64,000 nt of DNA from Clostridia bacterium (GCA_017464525.1 JAFTZM010000002.1:1-64000), one strand, 5' to 3'. Numbered from the stretch's first letter, positions 41,155-51,008 are shown. Translations and numbers: made by a program. The notes: generated by a model from the sequence alone, not told the origin.

Positions 41155-42231
41155 ATGAACTATCGCATTGAGCGCAACGGCAAACCTGCCTACCTGCAAT
41201 TATATGAGCTACTTCGCCGAGACATTGTCGGCGGGGTATTTCCCTACGGTGCCAAGCTACCCTCCAAGCGGCTTTTAGCGGAGGAAACGGGAGTCAGCGT
41301 CATCACCGCCGAGCACGCCTACTCCATTTTAGGGGACGAGGGCTACATCGAAGCCCGCCAACGGAGCGGCTACATTGTTATTTATCGGGAGAAAGATTTT
41401 CTTTCCACCACCTCCTCCGCCCCGGCAAGCCTCCCTCACGGCCATCACGCCAAAAGCGAATTCCCCTTTTCAGTGCTGGCCAAGACCATGCGGAAGGTAC
41501 TGGCCGATTACGGCGAGCAGATCCTGGTAAAATCCCCTAACCGGGGCTGCCCGGAGCTGCGCCGAGCCATTGCCGCCTATCTGGCCCGCAGCAACGGCAT
41601 CAATGTACGGCCCGAACAGATCATCATTGGCTCCGGCGCAGAATATCTTTACAGCCTGATCGCCCAGCTTTTGGGCAGCCATACCTTTGCGCTGGAGGAT
41701 CCCTGCTATGATAAGATCATTCGGGTCTATCAGGCCAACGGCGTAACCTGCGAAAGGCTGAAGCTGGAGCCGAGCGGCCTCCGCTCTGCAGATCTGGATA
41801 GGTCCGCTGCCACTGTGCTTCATGTGACCCCCTTCAACAGCTTTCCCAGCGGCATTACCGCCGGTGCCACCAAGCGCACCGAATATCTGCAATGGGCGCA
41901 GAAGCGCCAGGGCTTCATCATCGAGGATAATTATGAATCCGAGCTGACCGTTTCCATGAAAAACGACGATCCTCTTTTCTCCCGTGCAGAGAATGTACTA
42001 TACTTAAACACCTTCTCCAAAACCGTTGCCCCTTCCATCCGGGTGGGGTATCTGCTGCTGCCGGAGAGTCTGCTTGTGGATTTTGAACAAAAACTGGGCT
42101 TCTATTCTTGTACGGTGCCGGTTTTTGAGCAATATGTCCTGGCAGAACTGATCAACACCGGTGATTTTGAACGCCATATCAACCGGGTACGCCGCCAAAA
42201 ACGAAAATCTGGTTATATAAAAAAGTCCTGA
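41155..42231 (+). CDS. MocR/PdxR-type GntR-aminotransferase regulator, C-terminally shortened
   Basis: The N-terminal GntR winged helix (PAYLQLYELLRRDIVGGVFPYGAKLPSKRLLAEETGVSVITAEHAYSILGDEGYI) is followed by a fold-type I aminotransferase-like domain (KSPNRGCPELRRAIAAYLARSNGI; IIIGSGAEYLYSLIAQLLG; HVTPFNSFPSGI). The PLP lysine segment LNTFSKTVAPSIRVGYLLLP is present. Full MocR proteins have about 450-480 residues. This one stops at 358 in RRQKRKSGYIKKS, losing the small C-terminal subdomain. It lies directly upstream of pyridoxal kinase, as PdxR-type regulators of B6 metabolism do, so it was probably its activator and may now be impaired. Confidence 0.8.
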   Translation: MNYRIERNGKPAYLQLYELLRRDIVGGVFPYGAKLPSKRLLAEETGVSVITAEHAYSILGDEGYIEARQRSGYIVIYREKDFLSTTSSAPASLPHGHHAKSEFPFSVLAKTMRKVLADYGEQILVKSPNRGCPELRRAIAAYLARSNGINVRPEQIIIGSGAEYLYSLIAQLLGSHTFALEDPCYDKIIRVYQANGVTCERLKLEPSGLRSADLDRSAATVLHVTPFNSFPSGITAGATKRTEYLQWAQKRQGFIIEDNYESELTVSMKNDDPLFSRAENVLYLNTFSKTVAPSIRVGYLLLPESLLVDFEQKLGFYSCTVPVFEQYVLAELINTGDFERHINRVRRQKRKSGYIKKS

Positions 42232-42298
42232 ATTGGATATTACGCCATAACCAAAACTTGCTATAATAGGAATGATCAATTCCAAAAGGAGTTCTATG

Positions 42299-43126
42299 AT
42301 GTATCAGAAGGTTTTAACGATCCAGGATATTTCCTGTGTGGGTCAGTGCTCCACCACCGTGGCGCTGCCCATTCTCTCTGCCTGCGGCTTAGAAACGGTG
42401 ATCCTTCCCACCGCCATCCTTTCCAACCACACCGCCGGCTTCAAGGGCTTTACCGTCCATGATCTCACCGATGAGATCCCGGTCATCCACCGCCAATGGC
42501 AAGAGGAGGGCATCAGGTTCCATGCAATTTATACCGGCTATCTGGGCAGCTGTGAAGAGGTGACCCATGTAAAAAATATCATTGCCACCATGCTGGCGGA
42601 GGGGGGTCTCACCGTTGTGGATCCCGCCATGGCGGATAACGGTAAGCTGTACACCGCCTTTGATATGGCGTATGTGGAGGCCATGAAGAGCCTTTGCTTC
42701 GCCGCCGATATTCTTCTTCCCAATATCACCGAGGCCTGCCTGCTGGCTGATGTGGAATACAAGGAAAGCTATGATCGGGCTTATATCGATGCCATTCTTG
42801 CCGGCCTGGCAAAGAAGGGCGCCAAAACCGTGGTGCTCACCGGTGTTTCCTATGAGGAGGGTAAAACCGGCGTAGTAGTTTACGAACAGGGCCGTTATTC
42901 CTATTACGAGCATCAAAAGATCGCCAGGGGCTGCCACGGCACAGGGGATGTTTACGCCTCGGCCTTTGTGGGGGCGCTGCTGAAAGGCAGAACCACCCCG
43001 GAGGCGGCAAAGATCGCCGCCGACTATACGGTGCAATGCATCCTCAATACCCTGGACGATCCCGCCCATTGGTACGGTGTGAAATTCGAAACAGCATTGC
43101 CGGATCTGATCCGGGAATTGCAATAA
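42299..43126 (+). CDS. Pyridoxal/pyridoxamine kinase
   Basis: The kinase phosphorylates B6 vitamers in the salvage pathway. Of two tandem ATGs (42296, 42299) the second has the better distance from AAGGAG. About 275 residues follow, starting YQKVLTIQDISCVGQCSTTVALPIL. The TILSNHTAGFKG segment, DPAMADNGKLY, LLPNITEACLLA, VVLTGVSYEEGK and the anion-hole GCHGTGDVYASAF motif are typical of PdxK/PdxY. A -10 box (TATAAT, 42262-42267) lies upstream, and the gene ends at the hairpin at 43135. Confidence 0.92.
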   Translation: MYQKVLTIQDISCVGQCSTTVALPILSACGLETVILPTAILSNHTAGFKGFTVHDLTDEIPVIHRQWQEEGIRFHAIYTGYLGSCEEVTHVKNIIATMLAEGGLTVVDPAMADNGKLYTAFDMAYVEAMKSLCFAADILLPNITEACLLADVEYKESYDRAYIDAILAGLAKKGAKTVVLTGVSYEEGKTGVVVYEQGRYSYYEHQKIARGCHGTGDVYASAFVGALLKGRTTPEAAKIAADYTVQCILNTLDDPAHWYGVKFETALPDLIRELQ

Positions 43127-43134
43127 ATAAATCA

Positions 43135-43163
43135 AAAGCCGTGATGCTTAGCATCACGGCTTT
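43135..43163. terminator. Bidirectional terminator
   Basis: AAAGCCGTGATGC (43135-43147) and GCATCACGGCTTT (43151-43163) form a 13-bp stem with a TTA loop between the convergent pyridoxal kinase and XRE genes. The XRE gene's last codons lie in the right arm. Confidence 0.85.
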
Positions 43164-43378
43164 AATTTACGGGGTTGATCCACCAAACCCAAAATATAAT
43201 CCGAGGAAACATTGAAATAACGGCAATAGGCACGCAGATCATCCAGATTCGGTTCCGTAACACCGGTCTCCAAAAAGGAGATCCTTCTCTGGGTAATTCC
43301 AAGCCTGCTCCCCAGCTCAGCTTGGCTGATATCGGCATCTGCCCGCAATTCCGCTAAAATCTCATTGGCAGTTTTCAT
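43154..43378 (-). CDS. Small XRE-family helix-turn-helix regulator
   Basis: The 74-residue protein is almost entirely one HTH_3 domain: ILAELRADADISQAELGSRLGITQRRISFLETGVTEPNLDDLRAYCRYFNVSSDYILGL. A TAGGAG site precedes the ATG. It is divergent from the unknown 90-residue gene. The space between contains two AGTTAA/TTAACT palindromes (43411-43429, 43446-43465) that are likely its operators. Confidence 0.88.
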   Translation of the reverse strand: MKTANEILAELRADADISQAELGSRLGITQRRISFLETGVTEPNLDDLRAYCRYFNVSSDYILGLVDQPRKLKP

Positions 43379-43410
43379 TTTATTCTCCTATCTTTTTAAA
43401 AAAGTATACC

Positions 43411-43465
43411 ATAGTTAAAAATTAACTATTGACTTTTAGATAGTTTTTAACTAAATATAGTTAAA
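43411..43465. promoter_or_regulatory. Two palindromic operators in a divergent promoter region
   Basis: ATAGTTAA-AAA-TTAACTAT (43411-43429) and TTTAACTA-AATA-TAGTTAAA (43446-43465) share the half site TAGTTAA. The plus-strand promoter TTGACT (43429-43434) with TAAATA (43452-43457) lies between and under them. Binding of the XRE protein would block this promoter and probably its own. Confidence 0.65.
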
Positions 43466-43487
43466 TACAATTCAAAGGAGACGAACA

Positions 43488-43760
43488 ATGATCGATTTTT
43501 CAGAAATTTACAAACGTGCAGAGCCGGAGCAGATCGTATCCTTTCTGCTTTACGGAGTAGAAAGTGTTGAAAAATTCCCCCGCTCCCTGGAATGGAGGTT
43601 GCAGCAGACAAACCGCCGCTTTCACAAAGAGATCAACGCCCTTATTCTAGAGGAACAGCAGGAAGAGCTTTTAAGCTTGATTTTTCAATACACCGCCCTG
43701 CTACAGGACATCTATATGGAGCTTGGCCTGCTCTGCGGGCTTAAAGTTTCAAGGCACTAA
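43488..43760 (+). CDS. Small protein of unknown function under XRE control
   Basis: AAAGGAG precedes the ATG. The 90-residue product (MIDFSEIYKRAEPEQIVSFLLYG... then EWRLQQTNRRFHKEINALILEEQQEELLSLIFQYTALLQDIYMELGLLCGLKVSRH) is helical and without signal or membrane segment. I do not recognise a family. The divergent XRE gene and shared operators suggest a regulated pair. A toxin-antitoxin role is possible but not supported by motifs. It ends at a perfect terminator (43761-43789). Confidence 0.65.
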   Translation: MIDFSEIYKRAEPEQIVSFLLYGVESVEKFPRSLEWRLQQTNRRFHKEINALILEEQQEELLSLIFQYTALLQDIYMELGLLCGLKVSRH

Positions 43761-43789
43761 AAAACGGTGACCAATTTGGTCACCGTTTT
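43761..43789. terminator. Bidirectional terminator
   Basis: AAAACGGTGACC (43761-43772) and GGTCACCGTTTT (43778-43789) form a 12-bp stem between the small protein gene and gpmI. Confidence 0.85.
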
Positions 43790-43791
43790 AC

Positions 43792-45327
43792 TTATTCAAA
43801 CAAGCTCTTACCGGTCATCTCATCAGGAACAGGAATATCCAGCCATTCCAGCATGGTAGGTGCGATATCACAGAGCTTACCGCCCTCCCGAAGCTTACAA
43901 TCGTAGTTATACACAATAAAGGGAACGGGGTTAGTAGTATGGGCGGTGAAGGGAGAGCCATCCACATCCACCATCCGATCGGCATTGCCGTGGTCAGCGG
44001 TCATAAACATGGCGCCGCCCATCTTTTTAACAGCATCGGCAACCTTGCCCACGCAGGTATCCACTGTCTCCACCGCCTTCACCGCAGCCTCGAACACGCC
44101 GGTATGACCTACCATATCGCAGTTGGCGAAATTCAGGATCACCACATCATACTTACCGCTTTCAATGTGGGCAACCACCTTATCACAGACCTCGGGAGCG
44201 CTCATTTCAGGCTGGAGATCATAGGTCGCAACCTTGGGAGAAGCGATCAATTCACGATCCTCGCCCTCAGAAACGGTCTCCACGCCGCCGTTGAAGAAGA
44301 AGGTCACATGGGCATACTTCTCGGTCTCGGCGATGCGGAGCTGAGTCTTGCCGCAAGCGGCAAGGTAAGCGCCCAGCGTATTATCCAGAGATTGAGGCTT
44401 GAAGGCCACATGAACATTGGGCATAGAAGCATCGTACTGGGTCATGCAGACATAATAGAGGGGGAAGAAGCCCTTCTTCCGCTCAAAGCCGGCGAAATCG
44501 GGATCCACCAGGGTGCGGGTGATCTCCCGGGCACGGTCGGGCCGGAAGTTGAAGAACACTACGCTGTCCTTTTCATTGATGGTGGCACCCTCCACGCAGA
44601 CGGTGGGAACCACAAACTCATCGGTCACATTCTTGCCTTCCGCATCCACGGTCTCATAGGAAGCCTTGATGGCGGCAACGGGATCGGCATTCTTGATGCC
44701 TTCGCCGTAGCAGAGGGCGGCATAAGCCTTTTCCACACGCTCCCAGCGGTTATCCCGGTCCATGACATAATAACGGCCCATCACGGTGGCTACCTGGCCC
44801 ACACCGATCTCCTTGCACTTCTCTACGCACTCGGCAACAAAATCTGCGCCGCTGGCGGGAGGCACATCACGCCCATCCAGGAAGCAATGAACATAGACTT
44901 TGGTAAGACCGTTCTTCTTGGCCATTTCCAGCAGAGCCCAAAGATGGCTGTTATGGGAATGAACGCCGCCATCGGACATCAGCCCCATCAGATGGAGAGC
45001 GGTGCCGTTCTCCTTGGCGTTGTTCATAGCGCCCATGAGGGCTTCATTTTCGAAGAAATCCCCGTCGATGGTGCTCTTGGTGATGCGGGTCAACTCCTGA
45101 TAAACCACACGGCCGGCACCAATGTTGGTATGGCCCACCTCGCTGTTGCCCATCTGCCCGTCGGGCAGACCCACATCCATGCCGGAGGCACCGATAGCGG
45201 TGGTGGGGCAGCTTTCCTTCAAAGCGTCGATATTGGGGGTCTTGGCGGCATAGATAGCATTGCCCTCGGTAACAGGGTTATTGCCGAAGCCGTCCAGAAT
45301 ACAAAGAACTAAAGGCTTTTTGCTCAT
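43792..45327 (-). CDS. gpmI: 2,3-bisphosphoglycerate-independent phosphoglycerate mutase
   Basis: GpmI interconverts 3- and 2-phosphoglycerate with two manganese ions. The 511 residues show LCILDGFG, DGQMGNSEVGHTNIGAGRVVYQEL with the catalytic serine, GLMSDGGVHSH, HCFLDGRDVPP, NFRPDRAREITR, NFANCDMVGHTG and TADHGNADRM. It is the last gene of the pgk-tpiA-gpmI run, 1 bp after tpiA. Confidence 0.98.
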   Translation of the reverse strand: MSKKPLVLCILDGFGNNPVTEGNAIYAAKTPNIDALKESCPTTAIGASGMDVGLPDGQMGNSEVGHTNIGAGRVVYQELTRITKSTIDGDFFENEALMGAMNNAKENGTALHLMGLMSDGGVHSHNSHLWALLEMAKKNGLTKVYVHCFLDGRDVPPASGADFVAECVEKCKEIGVGQVATVMGRYYVMDRDNRWERVEKAYAALCYGEGIKNADPVAAIKASYETVDAEGKNVTDEFVVPTVCVEGATINEKDSVVFFNFRPDRAREITRTLVDPDFAGFERKKGFFPLYYVCMTQYDASMPNVHVAFKPQSLDNTLGAYLAACGKTQLRIAETEKYAHVTFFFNGGVETVSEGEDRELIASPKVATYDLQPEMSAPEVCDKVVAHIESGKYDVVILNFANCDMVGHTGVFEAAVKAVETVDTCVGKVADAVKKMGGAMFMTADHGNADRMVDVDGSPFTAHTTNPVPFIVYNYDCKLREGGKLCDIAPTMLEWLDIPVPDEMTGKSLFE

Positions 45328-45328
45328 C

Positions 45329-46081
45329 TTACTTTACTCCATGTACCACAACAGAGAAATCATTGGCCTTCAGGGAAGCGCCGCCGATCAGGCCGCCGTC
45401 CACATTGGGCTTGGCCAGCAGGCCTTCTGCATTCTTGGCGTTCATGGAGCCGCCGTACTGCACGGTGATCTCCTCGGCAGCCTCAGCACCGAACATCTCG
45501 GCCACAGCGGCACGCACAAAGCCGTTGCCCTCATCAGCCTGATCGTCGGTAGCGGTCACGCCGGTACCAATGGCCCATACGGGCTCATAGGCAATGATGA
45601 CATTCTTCAGCTGCTCAGCGGTCACGTTGGTCAGCGCCATCTTGGTCTGATACTTCAGCAGAGTCTCGGTGTAGCCCAGCTCTCTCTGCTCCAAAGTCTC
45701 GCCCACACAAACGATAGCCTTCAGGCCGGCCTTCAGGGCAGCCAGGGTGCGCAGATTGACGGTCTGATCGGTCTCGCCGAAGTACTGACGGCGCTCGCTG
45801 TGGCCAATGACCACATACTCCACACCGCAGGCGGTGAGCATCTCGGCAGAAACCTCGCCGGTATAAGCACCGGACTCCTTGAAGTGAACATTTTCAGCAC
45901 CGATCTTGATGTTAGAGCCCTTAGCGGCCTCCACGGCAGCGGCGATATCTACATAAGGCACGCAGAGAACGACCTCACACTTGGCATCTGCAACCAGGGG
46001 CTTCATCTCTTCGATGAGAGCGGCAGCCTGAGCAGGGGTATTGTTCATTTTCCAGTTACCGGCAATTACATATTTTCTCAT
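45329..46081 (-). CDS. tpiA: Triosephosphate isomerase
   Basis: The start at 46081 ([14 protein letters not shown]) follows AAGGAG, giving 250 residues. The active-site lysine (NWKMN), histidine (IGHSERR) and glutamate ([11 protein letters not shown]) are present, as is the C-terminal phosphate loop (YGGSMNAKN). It lies between pgk and gpmI. A 105-bp inverted-repeat element occupies the pgk-tpiA gap. Confidence 0.98.
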   Translation of the reverse strand: MRKYVIAGNWKMNNTPAQAAALIEEMKPLVADAKCEVVLCVPYVDIAAAVEAAKGSNIKIGAENVHFKESGAYTGEVSAEMLTACGVEYVVIGHSERRQYFGETDQTVNLRTLAALKAGLKAIVCVGETLEQRELGYTETLLKYQTKMALTNVTAEQLKNVIIAYEPVWAIGTGVTATDDQADEGNGFVRAAVAEMFGAEAAEEITVQYGGSMNAKNAEGLLAKPNVDGGLIGGASLKANDFSVVVHGVK

Positions 46082-46120
46082 TTTTCCAAAATCTCCTTCT
46101 AATATTTGTGTCACAAAGAA

Positions 46121-46225
46121 AAGGGCTGTTGCATTTGGATGCAGAAGGTGTTTTCTTGAACCGAAGGCGTATGTCGATACGTCGAGGGGCAAAAAACGGC
46201 TTCGGCGCCAAATGCGGCAGCCCTT
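46121..46225. repeat. 105-bp inverted-repeat element between pgk and tpiA
   Basis: AAGGGCTGTTGCATTTGG (46121-46138) is the inverse of 46208-46225 with two differences, both of which become G-U pairs in a plus-strand RNA. An inner hairpin (CGTAT/ATACG) lies in the centre. It reads open in several frames but has no ribosome site. It could be a miniature repeat element or a processing/attenuation hairpin of the glycolytic transcript. Confidence 0.65.
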
Positions 46226-46234
46226 AATTGGTTC

Positions 46235-47443
46235 TTATTTGTCGTTAAGTGCAGCGATACCGGGCAGTTCCTTACCCTCCAGGAATTCCAGAGAAGCACC
46301 GCCGCCGGTGGAGATGTGGGTCATCTTATCACCGAAGCCCAGGGTGTTCACAGCAGCTGCGCTGTCGCCACCGCCGATAACGGTAACGGCATCGGTCTCG
46401 GCCATAGCCTTGGCAACAGCCAGGGTACCCTTGGCCAGAGTGGGGTTCTCAAACACGCCCATGGGGCCGTTCCAAACAACGGTCTTAGCGGTCTTTACGG
46501 TCTCGGCATAGATCTCAGCGGTCTTGGGGCCGATATCCAGGCTCTGCATATCAGCGGGGATCTTATCGGCATCCACAACAGTAACCTCGATCTCGCCATC
46601 GATGGGATCAGGGAAGTTCTTAGCGATGGTGCAGTCCACGGGCAGCAGCAGCTTCACGCCCTTCTCCTCGGCCTGCTTCATCATATCACGGCAGTAATCG
46701 ATCTTGGTCTCATCCAGCAGAGAGGTACCCACAGAATAGCCCTTGGCAGCCAGGAAGGTATAAGCCATGCCGCCGCCGATGATGAGAGTATCTGCCTTCT
46801 TCAGCAGATTCTCAATAACAGTCAGCTTATCGGCAACCTTAGCGCCGCCCAGAATGGTAACGAAGGGACGCTCAGGAGCATCCACAGCGTTGCCCAGATA
46901 CTGCAGCTCCTTACCGATCAGATAACCGGCAACTGCTTCCTTCACATAACTGACTACACCAACGGTGGAGCAGTGAGCACGGTGAGCGGTACCGAAAGCA
47001 TCATTCACAAAGATCTCGGCCAGGGAGCCCAGCTCCTTGCTAAACTCTTCGCCGTTCTTGGTCTCTTCCTTGCGGTAACGGGTGTTTTGGAGCAGAACCA
47101 CGTCGCCGTCCTTCATGGCAGCAACAGCAGCCTTGGCATTCTCGCCTACCACGTTATCGTCGGCAGCGAAAACGACCTCCTGGCCCAGCTTCTCAGAGAG
47201 GCGGGCAGCAACAGGAGCCAGAGAAAGCTCGGGCTTGGGCTCACCCTTGGGCTTGCCCATGTGAGAGCACAGGATCACACGACCGCCATCGGCGATCAGC
47301 TTCTTGATGGTGGGCAGAGCAGCGTTGATGCGGTTCTCATCGGTGATCACACCGTTCTTCAGGGGAACGTTAAAGTCGCAGCGGACCAGGACGTTCTTGC
47401 CCTTGACATTAATGTCGTCTACAGTTTTCTTGTTGTAAGCCAT
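46235..47443 (-). CDS. pgk: Phosphoglycerate kinase
   Basis: The 402-residue enzyme makes ATP from 1,3-bisphosphoglycerate. It shows [11 protein letters not shown], the [11 protein letters not shown] block, [45 protein letters not shown] and the nucleotide loop [18 protein letters not shown] precedes the ATG, and the promoter at 47489-47517 drives the glycolytic operon. Confidence 0.98.
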   Translation of the reverse strand: MAYNKKTVDDINVKGKNVLVRCDFNVPLKNGVITDENRINAALPTIKKLIADGGRVILCSHMGKPKGEPKPELSLAPVAARLSEKLGQEVVFAADDNVVGENAKAAVAAMKDGDVVLLQNTRYRKEETKNGEEFSKELGSLAEIFVNDAFGTAHRAHCSTVGVVSYVKEAVAGYLIGKELQYLGNAVDAPERPFVTILGGAKVADKLTVIENLLKKADTLIIGGGMAYTFLAAKGYSVGTSLLDETKIDYCRDMMKQAEEKGVKLLLPVDCTIAKNFPDPIDGEIEVTVVDADKIPADMQSLDIGPKTAEIYAETVKTAKTVVWNGPMGVFENPTLAKGTLAVAKAMAETDAVTVIGGGDSAAAVNTLGFGDKMTHISTGGGASLEFLEGKELPGIAALNDK

Positions 47444-47488
47444 GACAAAAATCTCCTTTATATGATTTTATATTTTTTACCATCAGTT

Positions 47489-47517
47489 ATTTTACCATTA
47501 TTCTCCGCTTTTTGCAA
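47489..47517 (-). promoter_or_regulatory. Promoter of the pgk-tpiA-gpmI operon
   Basis: On the minus strand TTGCAA (47512-47517) and TAAAAT (47489-47494) are 17 bp apart, 45 bp before the pgk start. Confidence 0.65.
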
Positions 47518-47550
47518 TCATTTTATTTTAATAAATTCACCGAAAATTCA

Positions 47551-47579
47551 TTGTTTTATGCGGCAAAACATGGTATAAT
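47551..47579 (+). promoter_or_regulatory. Promoter of secA
   Basis: TTGTTT (47551-47556) and TATAAT (47574-47579) are 17 bp apart and 42 bp before the secA start. Confidence 0.65.
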
Positions 47580-47621
47580 ATCCATTTGTACAGATAAATA
47601 AGCCTAAGGAGTGTAACTTTC

Positions 47622-50441
47622 ATGGGATTTTTTGATAAACTTTTCGGCTCCCATTCCGACCGGGAGCTCAAGCGGATCCAGCCGACGGTGGACCGGGTCT
47701 TGGCTCTGGAAGAGACCTACGCCGCCATGAGCGAGGAGGAGCTGAAAAATCAAACCAACCTTTTAAAAGAACGGCTGCAGCAGGGGGAAACGGTGGACGA
47801 TATCCTGCCCGAAGCCTTTGCCACCATCCGAGAGGCCGCCTGGCGGGTGCTGGGCATGAAGCACTACCCGGTGCAGATCATCGGCGGCATCGTGCTGCAT
47901 CAGGGCCGTATTGCCGAGATGAAGACCGGTGAAGGTAAGACCCTGGTGGCCACCCTTCCTGCCTACCTGAACGCCCTCACCGGCGATGGGGTGCACGTCA
48001 TCACCGTCAATGATTACCTGGCCCAGCGGGACAGTGAGTGGATGGGCAAGGTCTACCGTTACTTAGGGCTCACCGTGGGGCTGGTGATCAACGGCCTGAA
48101 GCCGGAGGAGAAAAAGGCCGCCTACGCCGCCGATATCACCTACGGCACCAACAATGAGTTCGGCTTCGATTACCTTCGGGATAATATGGCCCTTTATAAG
48201 GCCAATCTGGTGCAGCGAGGCCACGCCTTCGCCATTGTGGACGAGGTGGACTCCATCCTCATTGATGAGGCCCGTACTCCGCTGATCATCAGCGGTCAGG
48301 GAGCCAAATCCACCGAGATGTATAAGCTGGCGGATAACTTTGTAAAGACCCTCAAGCCCTTCAAGGTGATCCGTACCGACGATAAGGCCGATTACGATGC
48401 CTTTGCCAAATCCAAATACGATGAATTCACCATGGGCGGCATTATTACCGCCGAAGAACACGCCCAGCTGAAGGATGCCGATTACCTTATCGAGGAAAAG
48501 AACAAGCACGTGACCCTCACCGCTAAGGGTGTGGCCGCAGCGGAGGCCTTCTTCCATCTGGATAATCTGGCCGATCCCTCCAACATGGAGACCAGCCATC
48601 ACATCAACCAGGCCCTCCGGGCCCGGGGCATCATGAAGCGGGATATCGATTATGTGGTGAAGGACGGCCAGGTGCTGATCGTGGATGAATTCACCGGCCG
48701 TATCATGTATGGGCGGCGGTATAACCAGGGCCTGCACCAGGCCATCGAAGCCAAGGAAAATGTAACGGTGGAGAAGGAAAGCAAGACCTTAGCCTCCATT
48801 ACCCTGCAGAATTATTTCCGCCTTTATAAAAAACTCTCCGGTATGACCGGTACCGCCCTCACCGAGGAGGATGAATTCCGGGGCATCTATGCTCTGGACG
48901 TGGTGGAGATCCCCACCAACCGGGAAAACATCCGTATCGACCATCCGGACATGGTATTTAAGACCGAGCAGGGCAAATTCCTCAATGTGTTGAAGCAGAT
49001 CGAAGAATGCCACGCCAATGGGCAGCCGGTGCTGGTGGGTACCATCTCCATCGAAAAGAGCGAGCTGCTCAGCGCCTTGCTGCGCAAGCGCAAGATCCCC
49101 CATCATGTGCTCAACGCTAAGCACCACGAAAAGGAAGCTACCATCATTGCGCAGGCCGGTAAGCTGGGCGCCGTGACCATCGCCACCAACATGGCGGGCC
49201 GCGGCACCGATATCATGTTGGGCGGTAATGCCGAATTTTTAGCCAAAGAGGATCTCCGTAAAAAGGGCTACGAGGAGGAGATCATCGTGGAGGCCACCGG
49301 CTATGCCGAGACCGATAACGAGACCATTCTGGAGGCCCGGAAATTCTATCAGGAGACCCTGGCCGCCCATAAGGAAGCTATCCGGGAGGAGGCCGAGCAG
49401 GTGCGAGCCGCCGGCGGTCTGTTTATTTTGGGTACCGAGCGGCATGAAAGCCGCCGAATCGATAACCAGCTGCGGGGACGTGCCGCCCGGCAGGGCGATC
49501 CCGGTGCCACCCGGTTCTATCTCTCCCTGGAGGATGATCTGATGCGCCTCTTCGGCGGCGAGCGGGTAAACGCCATGATGAACGCCCTCAAGATGCCCGA
49601 GGATATGCCCATCGAGGCCAAAATGCTCTCCGGCATCATCGAAAAGAGCCAGGAAAAGGTGGAGGGTGCCAACTTCGCCCGCAGAAAGCACGTGCTGGAA
49701 TACGACGATGTGATGAACAAGCAGCGGGAGCTGATCTATGAGCAACGCCGCAAGGTTCTGGACGATGCGGACTTGCGGGATACCATCCTGAAGATGATGG
49801 ACGATTTCATCGACGCCGCCGTTCAGCGCAACCTGGCCGGGGAGGACACCGCCCTCTGGAACTTTGATGCCCTGCATCAGGAGATGGACGGAATGTTCCT
49901 CACCCCCGAGGATCTGCAGTATACCCAGGATGAACTCATCGAGCTGGATCCCGCCGATGTGGCCGAGACCATCAAGGAAAAGGCCCGGGCGGCCTACACC
50001 GCCAAGGAGCAGGAGCTGGGCTGCGAGGTCATGCGGGAGGCAGAGCGTGTGGTTCTCCTCCGCAGCGTAGACAATAACTGGATGGAACACATCGACAATA
50101 TGGACGATCTGCGCCAGGGCATCGGCCTGGAGGCCTACGGCCAGCGCAACCCGGTGGTGGAATTCAAATTCCAGAGCTTTGATATCTTCGATGCCATGAT
50201 CGAGACCATCAAGGAGCATACCGTCCGAGGCATCTTCGCTCTGCGCCTCCGCAAGGAAGAAGGGGTCAAGCGGGAGGCGGTGGCCAAGGAGACCGGCACC
50301 AGCACAGGCTCCGACGGTACTACCCCCAAAAAGGCTCCGGTTAAGGTGACCGGAAAAGTAGGGCCCAATGATCCCTGCCCCTGCGGCAGCGGCAAAAAGT
50401 ATAAAAAATGCTGCGGGAATCCGGCCCGAAATAACGAATGA
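47622..50441 (+). CDS. secA: Preprotein translocase ATPase SecA
   Basis: SecA drives export of unfolded proteins through SecYEG. The 939 residues include [20 protein letters not shown] (Walker A), [20 protein letters not shown] (Walker B), the preprotein cross-linking domain, [10 protein letters not shown] and [23 protein letters not shown] (motor motifs V and VI), the helical scaffold and wing, and the C-terminal zinc tail [14 protein letters not shown] that binds SecB or ribosomes. AAGGAG precedes the ATG. Confidence 0.98.
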   Translation: MGFFDKLFGSHSDRELKRIQPTVDRVLALEETYAAMSEEELKNQTNLLKERLQQGETVDDILPEAFATIREAAWRVLGMKHYPVQIIGGIVLHQGRIAEMKTGEGKTLVATLPAYLNALTGDGVHVITVNDYLAQRDSEWMGKVYRYLGLTVGLVINGLKPEEKKAAYAADITYGTNNEFGFDYLRDNMALYKANLVQRGHAFAIVDEVDSILIDEARTPLIISGQGAKSTEMYKLADNFVKTLKPFKVIRTDDKADYDAFAKSKYDEFTMGGIITAEEHAQLKDADYLIEEKNKHVTLTAKGVAAAEAFFHLDNLADPSNMETSHHINQALRARGIMKRDIDYVVKDGQVLIVDEFTGRIMYGRRYNQGLHQAIEAKENVTVEKESKTLASITLQNYFRLYKKLSGMTGTALTEEDEFRGIYALDVVEIPTNRENIRIDHPDMVFKTEQGKFLNVLKQIEECHANGQPVLVGTISIEKSELLSALLRKRKIPHHVLNAKHHEKEATIIAQAGKLGAVTIATNMAGRGTDIMLGGNAEFLAKEDLRKKGYEEEIIVEATGYAETDNETILEARKFYQETLAAHKEAIREEAEQVRAAGGLFILGTERHESRRIDNQLRGRAARQGDPGATRFYLSLEDDLMRLFGGERVNAMMNALKMPEDMPIEAKMLSGIIEKSQEKVEGANFARRKHVLEYDDVMNKQRELIYEQRRKVLDDADLRDTILKMMDDFIDAAVQRNLAGEDTALWNFDALHQEMDGMFLTPEDLQYTQDELIELDPADVAETIKEKARAAYTAKEQELGCEVMREAERVVLLRSVDNNWMEHIDNMDDLRQGIGLEAYGQRNPVVEFKFQSFDIFDAMIETIKEHTVRGIFALRLRKEEGVKREAVAKETGTSTGSDGTTPKKAPVKVTGKVGPNDPCPCGSGKKYKKCCGNPARNNE

Positions 50442-50487
50442 TCAAAAAGGATATACCATAACATTATTCAAAAATTGAGGTGAGCCA

Positions 50488-50814
50488 ATGCAGGAACAAT
50501 TTTTAAAAGAGATCGGTCAGTGAATGATCAAACGCCGTAAAAAACTTGGCCTGACTCAGGAAGAGCTTGCTGAAAAAGCTGATCTGACCAACCAGTTTGT
50601 TTCCTACGCCGAATCGGGCAAACGTGCCATGCGTCCGGAAAACCTCCTGAAGCTCGCTTCTGCCCTTGGGGTCAGCACCGATTATCTGCTGACCGGCAAG
50701 GTCATCGATCAGGATCTTCTGTTACTTTCGGAAAAACTGCGTTTGCTTACCCCGTCTCAACTGCGTACCGTTGAAAATATTATCGATGAATGTATTGAGC
50801 TTTTTGATCAGTAA
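50488..50814 (+). pseudogene. XRE-family regulator with an in-frame TGA at codon 12
   Basis: A GAGGTGAG site precedes ATG 50488. The frame reads MQEQFLKEIGQ, then TGA (50521-50523), then ATG (50524-50526) and an intact 96-residue HTH protein (IKRRKKLGLTQEELAEKADLTNQFVSYAESGKRAMRPENLLKLASALGVSTDYLLTG) to the stop at 50814. Many XRE proteins begin with IGQRIRERR-like sequence, so TGA stands where CGA (Arg) is expected, a single C-to-T change. The ATG directly after the stop could allow translation to restart and yield a working repressor that lacks only its first helix residues. No separate ribosome site serves 50524. Confidence 0.75.
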
Positions 50815-50843
50815 AGGGATCCCTTCACCGTCATAAGAGCGAA

Positions 50844-50880
50844 GCCAAAGAACCTGCGAACCTGCGCAGGTTCTTTTGGC
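50844..50880 (+). terminator. Terminator of the XRE gene
   Basis: GCCAAAGAACCTGCG (50844-50858) pairs with CGCAGGTTCTTTTGGC (50865-50880) with one bulged base. A second T-run follows at 50881. The core ACCTGCGCAGGT recurs in hairpins at 52013 and 55045. Confidence 0.8.
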
Positions 50881-50979
50881 TTTTAAAACACCGATTTTGT
50901 GTCATTATTTATATATTGTTGTTGATATGCACAAATTTCATCGAGCATTTATTATTTTTTTATTTTCTACAAAATAAAG

Positions 50980-51008
50980 TTGACACCATCTGCTTTTCTT
51001 CGTACAAT
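50980..51008 (+). promoter_or_regulatory. Promoter of the first envelope lipoprotein gene
   Basis: TTGACA (50980-50985) and TACAAT (51003-51008) are 17 bp apart, 48 bp before the start codon. Confidence 0.8.
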
